From Brachypodium distachyon (lineage: Eukaryota; Streptophyta; Magnoliopsida; Poales; Poaceae), in the NCBI RefSeq assembly GCF_000005505.3, contig NC_016134.3:24007584-24071583 (forward strand): a stretch of DNA of 64,000 nt, written 5' to 3'. Under the pieces are notes generated by a model that did not search any database, had not been told where the DNA came from, and saw nothing but the letters and a program-made list of their open reading frames with translations. The first letter of the stretch is position 1. Each line of letters starts with the position of its first letter. The position numbers and the translations under genes are program-made. Positions 55,533 to 64,000 of the stretch are shown one piece after another.

Positions 55533-56616
55533 TCCCTATTTACGGGGTGGGCCTTATTTGCATTTTTAGGGACGTTTAGGACTATTGCTGGCAGGGCCGT
55601 ATACTGAAGCGAGCTGTGCGTATGTTCAGGACCTCCAAAAATTAACGGCCCCCAAATGTAGGGTTAATACTAATTAGCTATTTTTATTAATAGCAGAAAG
55701 AGAAAGAAAAAAAGCCCATAAGGAATGAAAGAAGGCAAATGGCAATAGACTGATTCACTTTGGGCCGCACATGCACAACGCCTCTAGATTCCGTCGATCT
55801 CCGATTGATTCACATACATGCGGATCATATCTCCGATTCTTAAGACTCCATCGATTATAACTCTGCAGATGGGCTGCAGGGGCAGCGGTGAGTGGGCGCA
55901 GCCACGCAAGGCTTATCGACAGACGGCAGTTAACAAATTTCTTCGTGATTCCGTCTCCGTCGCCTCGCCGTTTTGCCCGGTCGTCTTCCCTTCGTTCATT
56001 GCATCGGCTAATCGAGAAATTCACAATCCACATCGCAGCAAAGCCATCAACCCAAGGTAATCAGGAAGGCGTTATTTGTTTATTTCATCAAATCTTGTCT
56101 TTTAGAAATAAGAGGTATGATTCTCTTTATGAAAAGCATAAGAAGAAACGAATATAGGAAGCAGCGGCTCAAACTCAAAAGGGCCTCATTTTGAATTTCG
56201 TTCCTCGCCTCGAATTCCTAGGCACGGTCCTGATTGCTGGAGATGCTCTAAGATACGGAGTACTAAAGAACCTCGTGAGACATGATAACGAGACTAATAA
56301 CCAAACACATATTTTACTTATCTGCATCTGATGAATGAAAGAACGATCAGCACCCCTAAAGAACTCCTCAAAATAATAGTCTGTCTGTCGCATATTAAGT
56401 GACTCAAATTTGTATAAAAATAAACATATATATATATTAAAATACATCTAAATACATTTGTCTGAAATTTCGGCATTTAATCTGTGAGGAGGGAGCCGGA
56501 ACAATCAGAACTTTTTACTTCTTTCTTTCTTTTTCGATCAGCACCTACTTTGTTATTACTCTCTAAACAAACACAAAGTCCCGTCTAAAAATGCAAAAGG
56601 TCCAAATCCAAACCCG
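55533..56616. other. No confident gene
   Basis: Exon-like text near 55945-56055 (ASPFCPVVFPSFIASANREI) ends at AAGGTAATC, a possible splice donor, but no family is recognised. Confidence 0.35.
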
Positions 56617-57752
56617 TCTGACCGTCTATCAACGGAGCCCACAGCCCAGATGTCGAGCGTCGCTCTCCTTGGCTGCTGACCGGGAGAGCAGAACAGATCA
56701 GACGAGAGAACCAAACACACAACCTTGATTTGCTTGGGGGGGCAAAGCAAGCAGGCTCGCTCTACGCGGCGACAGGAGCGATGATGCCTAGCTGCGGCGG
56801 CGACCCGGGGCTGCGCTGCTGCTGCCGTTCCCTGGCCGTTGATAGCCACCGATCGTGACATAGTGTGAGTCGGTCGTGAGTCGTGACTACAGTAGTATTA
56901 ACTCGGCCGGACCCAGATTTTTTTTTTTATGCCTGGCCGGACCCGGACTACTTCTTCGCATTTGCCAAATGTAACGGCCCAGTGATCAAGTTAGGCAAGT
57001 GTAACGATCCGTCGTGGCGTCACAGGCAAGTTGGCCCAGTGGAGGTGAGACGTGACTCTATAGGACCAGGGGCCCGCGGCTGGCTCAACTACATACGGCC
57101 CAGCTCAACTAATGCGTTTCTTTCGGTGGTAATCTGACGGCTAGTTGCGTTAAAAAAAAATCTAACGGCTAGTCGGCACAAACGTTAAAAATGACGTAAA
57201 ACTACTGCTCCTTCGTGGAAAACCACGGGTGCCGCACGGGCATAGATGATAGAACGGCATAAACAAACCATGTGGTGCAACGAAAAAAGCTTCTAGAAGC
57301 GCCCCTCGAATTCCTGATCACGCAATTGGCACGAGCGAACTTCAAAAAATAGGCAGCACGAGCCTTTGCCCAACTGTACCTCCTCCAGATCCAATGAACC
57401 TGGCCATGTGCCCCACCGCAAAATCCATGCGGGCCCACGTGAAAGGCAAGTGTGCGTGTTGTTTTACACTCGAACAAACAAACACCGCTCAGCACTCCAC
57501 TCCAACGGTCCAACCCCCCCTCTCATGACCTGTCAGCACATCATGACGTCCTTCTGCTTTGGCTCAATCCGCTCTTCGTTCTTATCCCGTTATCCTGACC
57601 CCCGATTCGACCCCGACCTCTAGCCCAGAGAATTTCTAAATATCGAGTAGCCTCATCACAGACAGTAACAGTACACGATCTCCACATCCCAACCTGTTTC
57701 CCGTGGGCCAAGTAGGATGATCCTTGGTGCAATTGTCCAACTTAGAAATGTT
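56617..57752. repeat. Duplicated promoter-like segment, copy 2
   Basis: Same block order as 53781-54660, offset about 2.85 kb. It has an extra insert near 57395-57530 that includes a G-box (CCACGTG at about 57436), absent from copy 1. It ends about 1 kb beyond the 3' end of the F-box/kelch gene. Confidence 0.8.
57289..57300. promoter_or_regulatory. Heat-shock-element-like palindrome, copy 2
   Basis: GCTTCTAGAAGC, the same motif as 54381-54392. Confidence 0.4.
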
Positions 57753-58725
57753 AAACAGCACAGCTAATTAATCGGCCAGCTAGTCAAGCATGACAAATAT
57801 AATACAGTCACCGCAAATGTAAGTGTTAGCGACGGCATGTGGTTATTTCTAGGGGTCAGAGGCTGTCTTAACGTCTGAATGATCGGCTCAGGATTGTGCA
57901 GAGTCCAATCAACCATATGCCGGCACCATAATAAAGGAGCATACATGCCTTATATGTTAGTCTACTATGGAGGAGTATGCTACATTGCCAAACTTGTGGC
58001 TGGCCACACTTGTTTTACACTGCTTCGTGCACACCATTGACATATAGTTTTGCCACACATTAGCTAACGCGTAGCTATCAATTTGTTGGCGACAAAAATA
58101 CTGTGCCATTGCACCTCAAGTTGGCTCATTAAAATTTTGCGGCCTTGTCGTGACATGTCTCAAGTTTCCTAATTTATTAACTACACAGTCCTGTGACTGT
58201 GAGGGCAACAAACTGTGAAGTTTTGCAAAGCCCTTTCTTTTTCCTTTCTGCCGCAGGTCCAAGAATCATCACTGTCTTTGCAAGTACAAAGCATGTGCTT
58301 GTACAAGTAGAAAATCATATCCCCCAATTTTGACTGAAGAAAATGATACCTGCGGTTTGGTTCCACTGTATTCAAGAATCAAGATCCGTCAAGTATCGTG
58401 CAACTAATCATCCTTGTTTGATTTTCGGCTTGGGCGACTCCCATTTTCCATTGCAGCAACAGAAACACAAGTACCTTATACAGCACTAATCATGCTTCTT
58501 GTCGACAAAAAAGAGAGCTCGTTTTGATTTTACAGAAACGAGTACTACACCCCAGCTCCATCAGTTGAACAATTCAATAGTTCAACAATAGCATCTGCCT
58601 TGTGCTCGCCGCTCTTGCTCGCTCTTGTCTCTCATACTTCCATGCCGACAAATAGCATCTGCCTTGTGCTCACCGTCACCGCTCGCGTAGAATCTTCCAT
58701 TGGGATCCAAGGAATGATTGATCGA
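57753..58725. other. Intergenic; contains the 3' flank of the F-box/kelch gene
   Basis: The first few hundred bases left of 58726 should hold the minus-strand 3' UTR. TAGCATCTGCCTTGTGCTC is directly repeated (58589 and 58652), bracketing a 63-base step. No other gene seen. Confidence 0.5.
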
Positions 58726-59853
58726 TCACACGCGGACGGATCCCAGGGAGAAGACGAAGCCTGCGAACTCTGGCGGAGGCCGCACCACGGTCCAGCTCTT
58801 GGACTTTACGTCGAACACCCACAACGCGTGCCGGCCGCCGCCCTCGGACTCGATAGCCCCGGTGACCACCACTTGCTCGCCACCGCCAACAGCCACCGCG
58901 CGCGCCGTGCCGGGCTTGAGCCCCGGCGGGTAGGGCCCGACCTCGCGCCACCCGCGCCGCTCCCCGCGCCACTCCATGACGGCCGTCCCCTCGATGCACC
59001 AGACGCGGCCGCGCACCACGACGTGCGCGGCCGACGGCGGCGCCCTGACGCGCTCCAGGCGGCGCCACTCGCGGGTCTCCGGGTCGAACCACTCGGCGTC
59101 GCGCTCGAAGCCGCCCTGCCGCCCCGTGCGGTACCCGCTCACGGCCAGGAACTTGTCCCCTGCCACGGTCGCCATGCCGTCGCACTCGTCGCGCTCCTCC
59201 GACATGTCAGGGAGCGGGTCCCAGGCGTCGCACCCCGCGTCGTACGCCTCCGCCGTCTTGAGCGCGTTCTTCAGCTTGTCGTGGCCGCCAGCCACGTAGA
59301 TCTTGCCGCCGGCCTCGGCGCAGGCGAAGAAGGACCGCGCGGATCTCATGGGCGCGCCCCGCCGCCAGACGCCGGTCGCGGCGTCGAGGACGTGGACGTC
59401 CGCCACGGGCTCGAAGGTCTGGGGATCCCAGCCGCCGAGAACCGCCACGTGGCTCCCCACGGCCGCGCACTGCGCGAACATCGGCACCGGCGGCGCCGCG
59501 GGGTCGTGGTGCCACTCGCCCGTGGTGACGTTGTACACGGCGACCCCGTACGCCGCCTGGGCGGCAGCGCTCTCCGGCGCGGCGTCCGCCATGGCCGCCG
59601 CCGCGGCCGGGTTGCTGAACTGCAGCAGGAAGACGAGATCCTCGTTCGCGCCGGCCTCGGCGCGCGCCAGGGCGAAGGCCGGCGCGGCGGCGGCGCTACG
59701 CCAGCCGCGGCAGACCCGACGCATGGAGCGGTAGGCCCCGTGCGGCACGCGCGCAAGGCAGTCGACGGCGACGTCGTCCGGCATCCCCGGGATGAGGTCG
59801 ATGTGCTCGGCGGCGGCCTCGGTCTCATCGACACGGCTCTTTGCGTTCCTCAT
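58726..59853 (-). CDS. F-box/kelch-repeat protein (At1g80440/SKIP20/KMD type)
   Basis: Intact single-exon gene of 375 codons, start MRNAKSRVDETE at 59853. The F-box is at residues about 18-62: LIPGMPDDVAVDCLARVP, then MRRVCRGWRS. Kelch blades follow, with GG doublets and later W: VAVLGGWDP (137-144), ATGVWRRGAPM (159-169), GKIYVAGGHD (183-192), DAWDPLPDM (209-217), DKFLAVSGYR (233-242), ETREWRRL (259-266), WVFDVKSKSWTVV (345-357). The KFB/KMD family forms SCF ubiquitin ligases; Arabidopsis members direct turnover of phenylalanine ammonia-lyase or type-B response regulators. Which target applies here cannot be told. The F-box binds SKP1 and the kelch propeller binds the client, in nucleus or cytosol. 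Length and lack of introns fit the family. GC content is very high, as in many grass genes, which also gives long false frames on the other strand. Confidence 0.95.
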   Translation of the reverse strand: MRNAKSRVDETEAAAEHIDLIPGMPDDVAVDCLARVPHGAYRSMRRVCRGWRSAAAAPAFALARAEAGANEDLVFLLQFSNPAAAAAMADAAPESAAAQAAYGVAVYNVTTGEWHHDPAAPPVPMFAQCAAVGSHVAVLGGWDPQTFEPVADVHVLDAATGVWRRGAPMRSARSFFACAEAGGKIYVAGGHDKLKNALKTAEAYDAGCDAWDPLPDMSEERDECDGMATVAGDKFLAVSGYRTGRQGGFERDAEWFDPETREWRRLERVRAPPSAAHVVVRGRVWCIEGTAVMEWRGERRGWREVGPYPPGLKPGTARAVAVGGGEQVVVTGAIESEGGGRHALWVFDVKSKSWTVVRPPPEFAGFVFSLGSVRV

Positions 59854-59914
59854 CTTGTTTTGGCTTCTGAAAATGGAACAATTTGATGTGCCTCTAGCTC
59901 AAGGCAAAGGAAGA

Positions 59915-59923
59915 CTTTAAATA
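59915..59923 (-). promoter_or_regulatory. TATA box of the F-box/kelch gene
   Basis: The minus strand reads CTATTTAAAG, about 65 bases upstream of the ATG, giving a short leader. Confidence 0.7.
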
Positions 59924-59954
59924 GAACGGTGGGGGTGCCACCTGGCGCCGTCCT

Positions 59955-59959
59955 ATTGG
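59955..59959 (-). promoter_or_regulatory. CCAAT box of the F-box/kelch gene
   Basis: The minus strand reads GCCCAATAGGA about 35 bases upstream of the TATA box. Confidence 0.55.
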
Positions 59960-60702
59960 GCTCTCTGACGGATCGAAGAGCAACAAAGAAAATGGAAGAA
60001 AATGTAACAACGTGCTGGTGCAAAGCAATAGGAACCGTATAGTGTTCTGTTCATCACCGACGACCCGCGCCGATCTCGTGTTTAGCAAAATTGGCACCGT
60101 CGGTCGTGCTCGTGCATGGGCAGCGATGGATCTTTAAAACACTTATGAATGGCCAAATATTCCCTTTAAAATTAAAATTAGCTATATTTTGACGAACCAT
60201 GCAACCATTATTTCGATGTAATAAAGAGATACTTTACAGCTTACAGTAAAAAAAATAGCCATATGGTTCAATTGCATTAACATGGAAAAGATCTGCTATG
60301 ATTCAATTGGCACACATATTGTCCTCTACAGAGGAATCAATTATTCCCCTGAATTTTAGTTGTGTTGCACTGTTGCCGCTAGATCTGTTTGAAGTGTGGT
60401 GGCCAGATTCCTTTTTTTTTAAGGCTTGCAATTTTATAGGTGCTCTTGTTCAAACTTCAAACTAGTTGCTGCTTAGCTAGTCCGTTGGTTGCTAAATTTC
60501 TTCATGTTGGTGCAATATTCAGATTATTATGAGCCTGGTAGTTTTTCTTTTTTGGCGAGAAGACCAAGACCACATGTTAAATCAACAAACCTTACAAAGC
60601 ACCTTTAAAGTAAAAAACAGAATTACAGACAAGCCCTTCCGAGAAAGTGTCATTTCCTTTCTCCTGCGCTCGCTGGTGACTGGGTATGTCGTAAACAAAC
60701 TA
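59960..60702. other. Upstream region of the F-box/kelch gene
   Basis: No coding region. AT-rich beyond about 60130. Apart from the TATA and CCAAT boxes I see no motif I would stand behind. Confidence 0.4.
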
Positions 60703-60826
60703 CTCCCTCCGTCCAACAATAAATGTTTCAAGTTTGTCAAAATTTGGATGTATCTAGACATGATTTAGTGTATAGATGCATTCAAATTTAGTCAAAGTTG
60801 AGACATCCTTCGTTGGACAAAAGGAG
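60703..60826. mobile_element. Stowaway MITE (124 bp)
   Basis: Flanked by TA on both sides (60701-60702, 60827-60828). The left end is CTCCCTCCGTCCAACAA and the right end TTGGACAAAAGGAG, partly decayed inverted repeats; CTCCCTCCGT is the Stowaway signature. Located about 0.85 kb upstream of the F-box/kelch ATG. Confidence 0.9.
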
Positions 60827-61444
60827 TATAAATTTTACAGAACCCAATTGAAAATGACCAGAACAAGAGGCGAGCAATTGTGTTGTCACAATGTGCTAGA
60901 TTATTCCGTGTGCCACAAATTTGGGGTTGTTTAGTTGGTCACCAGGGCACCATGCTCGAAAAAATGTGCTCCCTAAGAGTAGCTAGAGAAATTGAGGATA
61001 TTTACTTGAACAGACATGTCTTAGATAGTTGTTTGGTCGGTGACGACATTGGCTCGAGAACTACTAAAATGGTTGCAACAAAAATATGCACGTAAACCAG
61101 GCTAATTATGTTGCCGGGACTTTAGTCAAGTAAACCAGCTAGGGCTTTGGGCTTCCAACCAAACAAACCTCGGCATCTCCAATGAACCCATGAGGGCGGG
61201 CTAATTTTTCTAGGGTTTTAAAATCGAGACCAAAGAAAAACATCAATTACTCAGATCACAGGGAAAAAAATGTTTTCTTCAAATCAGATGACGAATGGTG
61301 TCATGAAATTTACGTCCCTATGTTTTTTCCTCCTCTCCTATGAATCAAAGGGTTTTTTGCAGGTCAAGAACAATATTCATGTTTCAGTCGATTTTTAAAC
61401 AAAATGCTTAAATCTTAGTCGATTATCAAAATCAAAATGGTTCA

Positions 61445-61908
61445 GGGTGTGTTTGGTTTCTGACTATTACCTGCCAATTTTTGTCAACTCTATTGGCTAG
61501 CCAAACTATTGCCTAAGTATTTGTCGGCTCATGATTTGCCAAAAAGTTGACAAGTTTCCTGAAGAGGAAAGTGAAGAAGTTGGCAAGTTTAAATTGTTGG
61601 CTACATAGCAAAACAAAGGCCAGTTCTTTTCGGTTTACTGGACCGGTTTTTTCAAAAAGGTGCCCTCCCCAAGCTTCCTGAAGAAACTTCCGCCTAAATT
61701 TAATTAGGCTATCAAACTAATTTGGTCCAAACTACTTTGTGAGTGTAGCTAAATCTATGGTACAGCTTTTCCAGCAAGCTAGGTGAGGGGCAGGTTTTAT
61801 GAAAAGCCGTTTCTAGGAGCCAACAAAAAAACGCAGCCAAAGTCCAAAAATAGTAGAGGTCGTTAATATTTTAGTAGGGCAAATTTTTCCACGAACCAAA
61901 CAGCATCC
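61445..61908. mobile_element. Possible hAT- or Tourist-like MITE
   Basis: Left end GGGTGTGTTTGGTTTCTG; right end CGAACCAAACAGCATCC, its approximate inverse. TTTGGTT/AACCAAA ends are common in grass MITEs. No target duplication was matched. Confidence 0.35.
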
Positions 61909-62600
61909 GAATCTCAGTCAGTTGGATTAAAAAGCACCTTGCCGAGGCTGTCCCTTACTCAACTACTCCTATGGACTGCCTTCCATAGAATGAAAAGAAG
62001 GCAGAGCATGCCAATCCGTGGCGAACGATGATGAAAACAGAAACAGAGGCACGCATAGAAATGTTTGTGATCTAGTTTTCCAAGGTAGAAATGCAGAAAA
62101 ATCTGCATCGACGACGCCCCCTGAATCAGTCTTACGAAGTGATCAAGCCGAACCTGAGGCTGCGGGCAACGGACGCCGACGCACGGGACCAAGACCAGGC
62201 CGGGGCGGAGGACGGCGTGTCGCCGCGGGCGGGCGAAAAACAACAATTGGGGCACAGCCTCAATCAATTCATCCCTTCTCGTGAGCTTCTCTAACTCTAG
62301 TCAAAACACATCGGCAATTAACAGTGTTTGTTCCACGGTACCATTCGAATCTCAATCTCTGCACACGTCGACGCATCTTCCCGTCGTCATCACGCACGTT
62401 ACATTAATCAAAGCAGGCACCGAGTCAAAACAAACGAAAAAAGGAGGCTAATGCGCACAAAAAGACGCGCTAATTCGAAGACCCCCGATCGAATTGCTTG
62501 GGCGTCCAAGCAAGCTTGCTAATCGTTCCTGATTAGTAGTAAACCCCTCTCTGATGGATCGAGAGTCAGCGCTTGCCTTGCACTCCACACTTCATGTCTT

Positions 62601-62630
62601 CATGCATGCATGCATGCATGAATGAATGAA
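62601..62630. repeat. CATG/GAAT microsatellite
   Basis: Five CATG units followed by AATGAATGAATG. Confidence 0.9.
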
Positions 62631-63305
62631 ACTCGCCGCCCATGTGGACACAAAAACATTTCGCGGCATCCATCATCGTATTGTTTCTTCCATCGCTCGT
62701 ATTAATCCCATCGTTTTCGAGGGAGAAATTAACAAGCTAGCAGCGGCACGAGCAGAGATTATTCGTTTGTTATTACGAGGACAATTCAACGATGAATTCT
62801 CCCGGGAGATTGTTAATCGGTCCATACGTCGGCCCGTGGCTGACGACCTCTGATCCTAGAGATAAATCAAAAACTTCTCCTTTTCTTATTTGGAATTAAT
62901 GAGGAGACAAATACAAAACTGTCATGGACTTTTCTCACCGCGGGCTTCCAACGTCAGCTCCATGTTTTGGATTTAACAATAGGGATTTTTGGCATCCGGA
63001 GAAGATACAAGAGCAAGCTAGTGTGATTATACTCTACTAAAAATCTCCGTTGTTTGCGTTGGCATATGTGTCCACGTGGATTCTCATATCATATCATGGA
63101 ACGTAGACGTCATTTCAGAGGAAAATAAACAATATCCATGATCTGTATATAATGCGATTATGCAATGCGTCAAATGACAAACCGAGCAGGCCCGACGACT
63201 TGGAAGACTTTGCTGTACCAGAACTTGTATTTAATTTCTCGAAATATAAAAAGGGTTGTTTTGGTGCTGATTCGATAGCTAATTGATTTGATATTTCTTT
63301 TTGCG

Positions 63306-63640
63306 AAAAATATATTTTTGTTCTCTCAATTGGCATCAAAATCTAGAAATGGTCCCTCAACTTGAAATTGTATACATTTGGTCTCTCAATTGGCAAAACC
63401 GGATTTTTTTTGTTCCTCTCTCGGATTTTGAACGGTTTTGACTCCATCGTCGAGTGATTTTCCTCAAATTTTCCATGTTGTTCTTAAAGAAAACCGCAGC
63501 ACGTGGAGTCAAAACCGTCCAAAATCAAAAAAGTGACTAAAGTATACGGTTTTGCCAATTGAGCGATCAAATGAATATGGTTTTAAGTTGAGTAAGCATT
63601 TTTAAACTTTGATATCAATTGAGGAAAAAAATATACTTTT
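63306..63640. mobile_element. Foldback MITE (about 335 bp)
   Basis: The two halves are inverted copies over most of their length. Outer ends are AAAAATATATTTTTG and GGAAAAAAATATACTTTT; inner pairs are TCTCAATTGGCATCAAA with TTTGATATCAATTGAG, CAATTGGCAAAACCG with CGGTTTTGCCAATTG, and GGTTTTGACTCCA with TGGAGTCAAAACC. Phrases such as GGTCCCTCAAC are shared with known grass MITEs. The transcript would form a long hairpin. Confidence 0.8.
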
Positions 63641-64000
63641 CTCATTATTACTTTTTTCGTCTCTTCGATCCGTTCAACGGGAGTTTGATTTGGTTCCTGT
63701 ACGCATGGTTATTTGTTCCATTCAGGCTGTAGCAGCCGTTGACACGTTTCCAGGAGCGATTCATGCAGAAACAATGTTTCCCAAGGCAGAGCCACTGAAA
63801 TGTATGCATGCCTTCCTTTCGTTCAAGTCCAGGATTTTTAGGTTTCTAGAGCCGTTGAAATGTTTACCGAAGCAAGACTAGGAGGCATGAAGTTCAGCGC
63901 ACACGCGGATTGCACGGGTCAAGAAGATGAAGAAGCATAAACAAAAGAAGGAAACGGAAGGCCAGGCAGAGGATCCAGTATTCCAGTTCCGTTCATTTTC
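63641..64000. other. No gene recognised at the right edge
   Basis: The 90-codon open frame (63609-63881) shows no family motif. A small direct repeat, GAGCCRYTGAAATGTWT, occurs at 63790 and 63849. Confidence 0.4.

Larger units (their letters stand above)
60829..63305. other. Intergenic, no gene supported
   Basis: Includes a possible MITE (61445-61908) and a CATG microsatellite (62601-62620). Short open frames at 62018-62294 and 62626-62853 show no recognisable domain. Confidence 0.4.

Noticed and set aside
58600..59886. 428-codon plus-strand frame across the F-box gene
   Set aside because: Shadow of the GC-rich F-box/kelch gene on the other strand; Arg/His/Ala-rich with no motifs.
62018..62853. 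Short plus-strand frames of 64-88 codons
   Set aside because: No family resemblance, weak codon bias, and length expected by chance.

Overview
This is plant nuclear DNA, almost certainly from a grass with a large, repeat-rich genome. The evidence is nested LTR retrotransposons with 5-bp target duplications, a primer-binding site complementary to initiator tRNA-Met, a Stowaway MITE, a Mutator-type MITE, plant L1-type LINE remnants, and a very GC-rich intronless F-box/kelch gene with the codon bias of grass genes. I would guess Pooideae, but the species cannot be fixed from sequence alone.

Layout. (1) 1-4505: 3' part of a Ty3/gypsy Tat-lineage element reading left to right (second RNase H, integrase remnant, an antisense extra ORF of the 'putative gypsy type transposon' type, 3' LTR). 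A truncated LTR of family A lies inside it. (2) 4506-8621: a degenerate element called C here, encoding a coiled-coil-rich protein of unknown function, with a 1.1-kb LTR. (3) 8622-about 36700: a second, inverted copy of C, split by a family-A solo LTR (8768-12103), a 19.6-kb family-B Ty3/gypsy element (13124-32700) and a Tat-like solo LTR (35216-36208). The family-B 5' LTR is itself broken by two more A LTRs and an inverted B LTR. (4) 36866-38874: a candidate TIR transposon split by a LINE-like insertion. (5) 39000-41570: local duplications, a short tandem array and a B3-domain gene relic. (6) 41571-44600: an A-LTR fragment, a LINE tail and a plasma-membrane H+-ATPase pseudogene that keeps its introns but has lost the phosphorylated Asp. 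(7) 45800-48000: degenerate minisatellite arrays. (8) 50736-52800: a LINE on the minus strand. (9) 53780-57750: a 1-kb promoter-like segment present twice. (10) 58726-59853, minus strand: the only intact host gene recognised, an F-box/kelch-repeat protein, with a TATA box and CCAAT box just upstream. (11) 60100-64000: intergenic DNA with MITEs.

The genes do not form a pathway. The window is a gene island (F-box/kelch) beside a dense nest of decayed transposons. Relative order of insertion can be read from the nesting: inverted C is older than the A1, B and D LTRs it hosts; B is older than the A and inverted-B LTRs in its 5' LTR; plus-strand C is older than the Tat element that entered it.

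I did not find a convincing new biological system. The best leads are the C-element coiled-coil protein with its apparent own promoter, the antisense ORF in the Tat element, the three-copy inverted LTR structure in element B, and the duplicated heat-shock-element segment next to the F-box gene. Identities, boundaries and family names are from reading by eye; no alignment or search was run.
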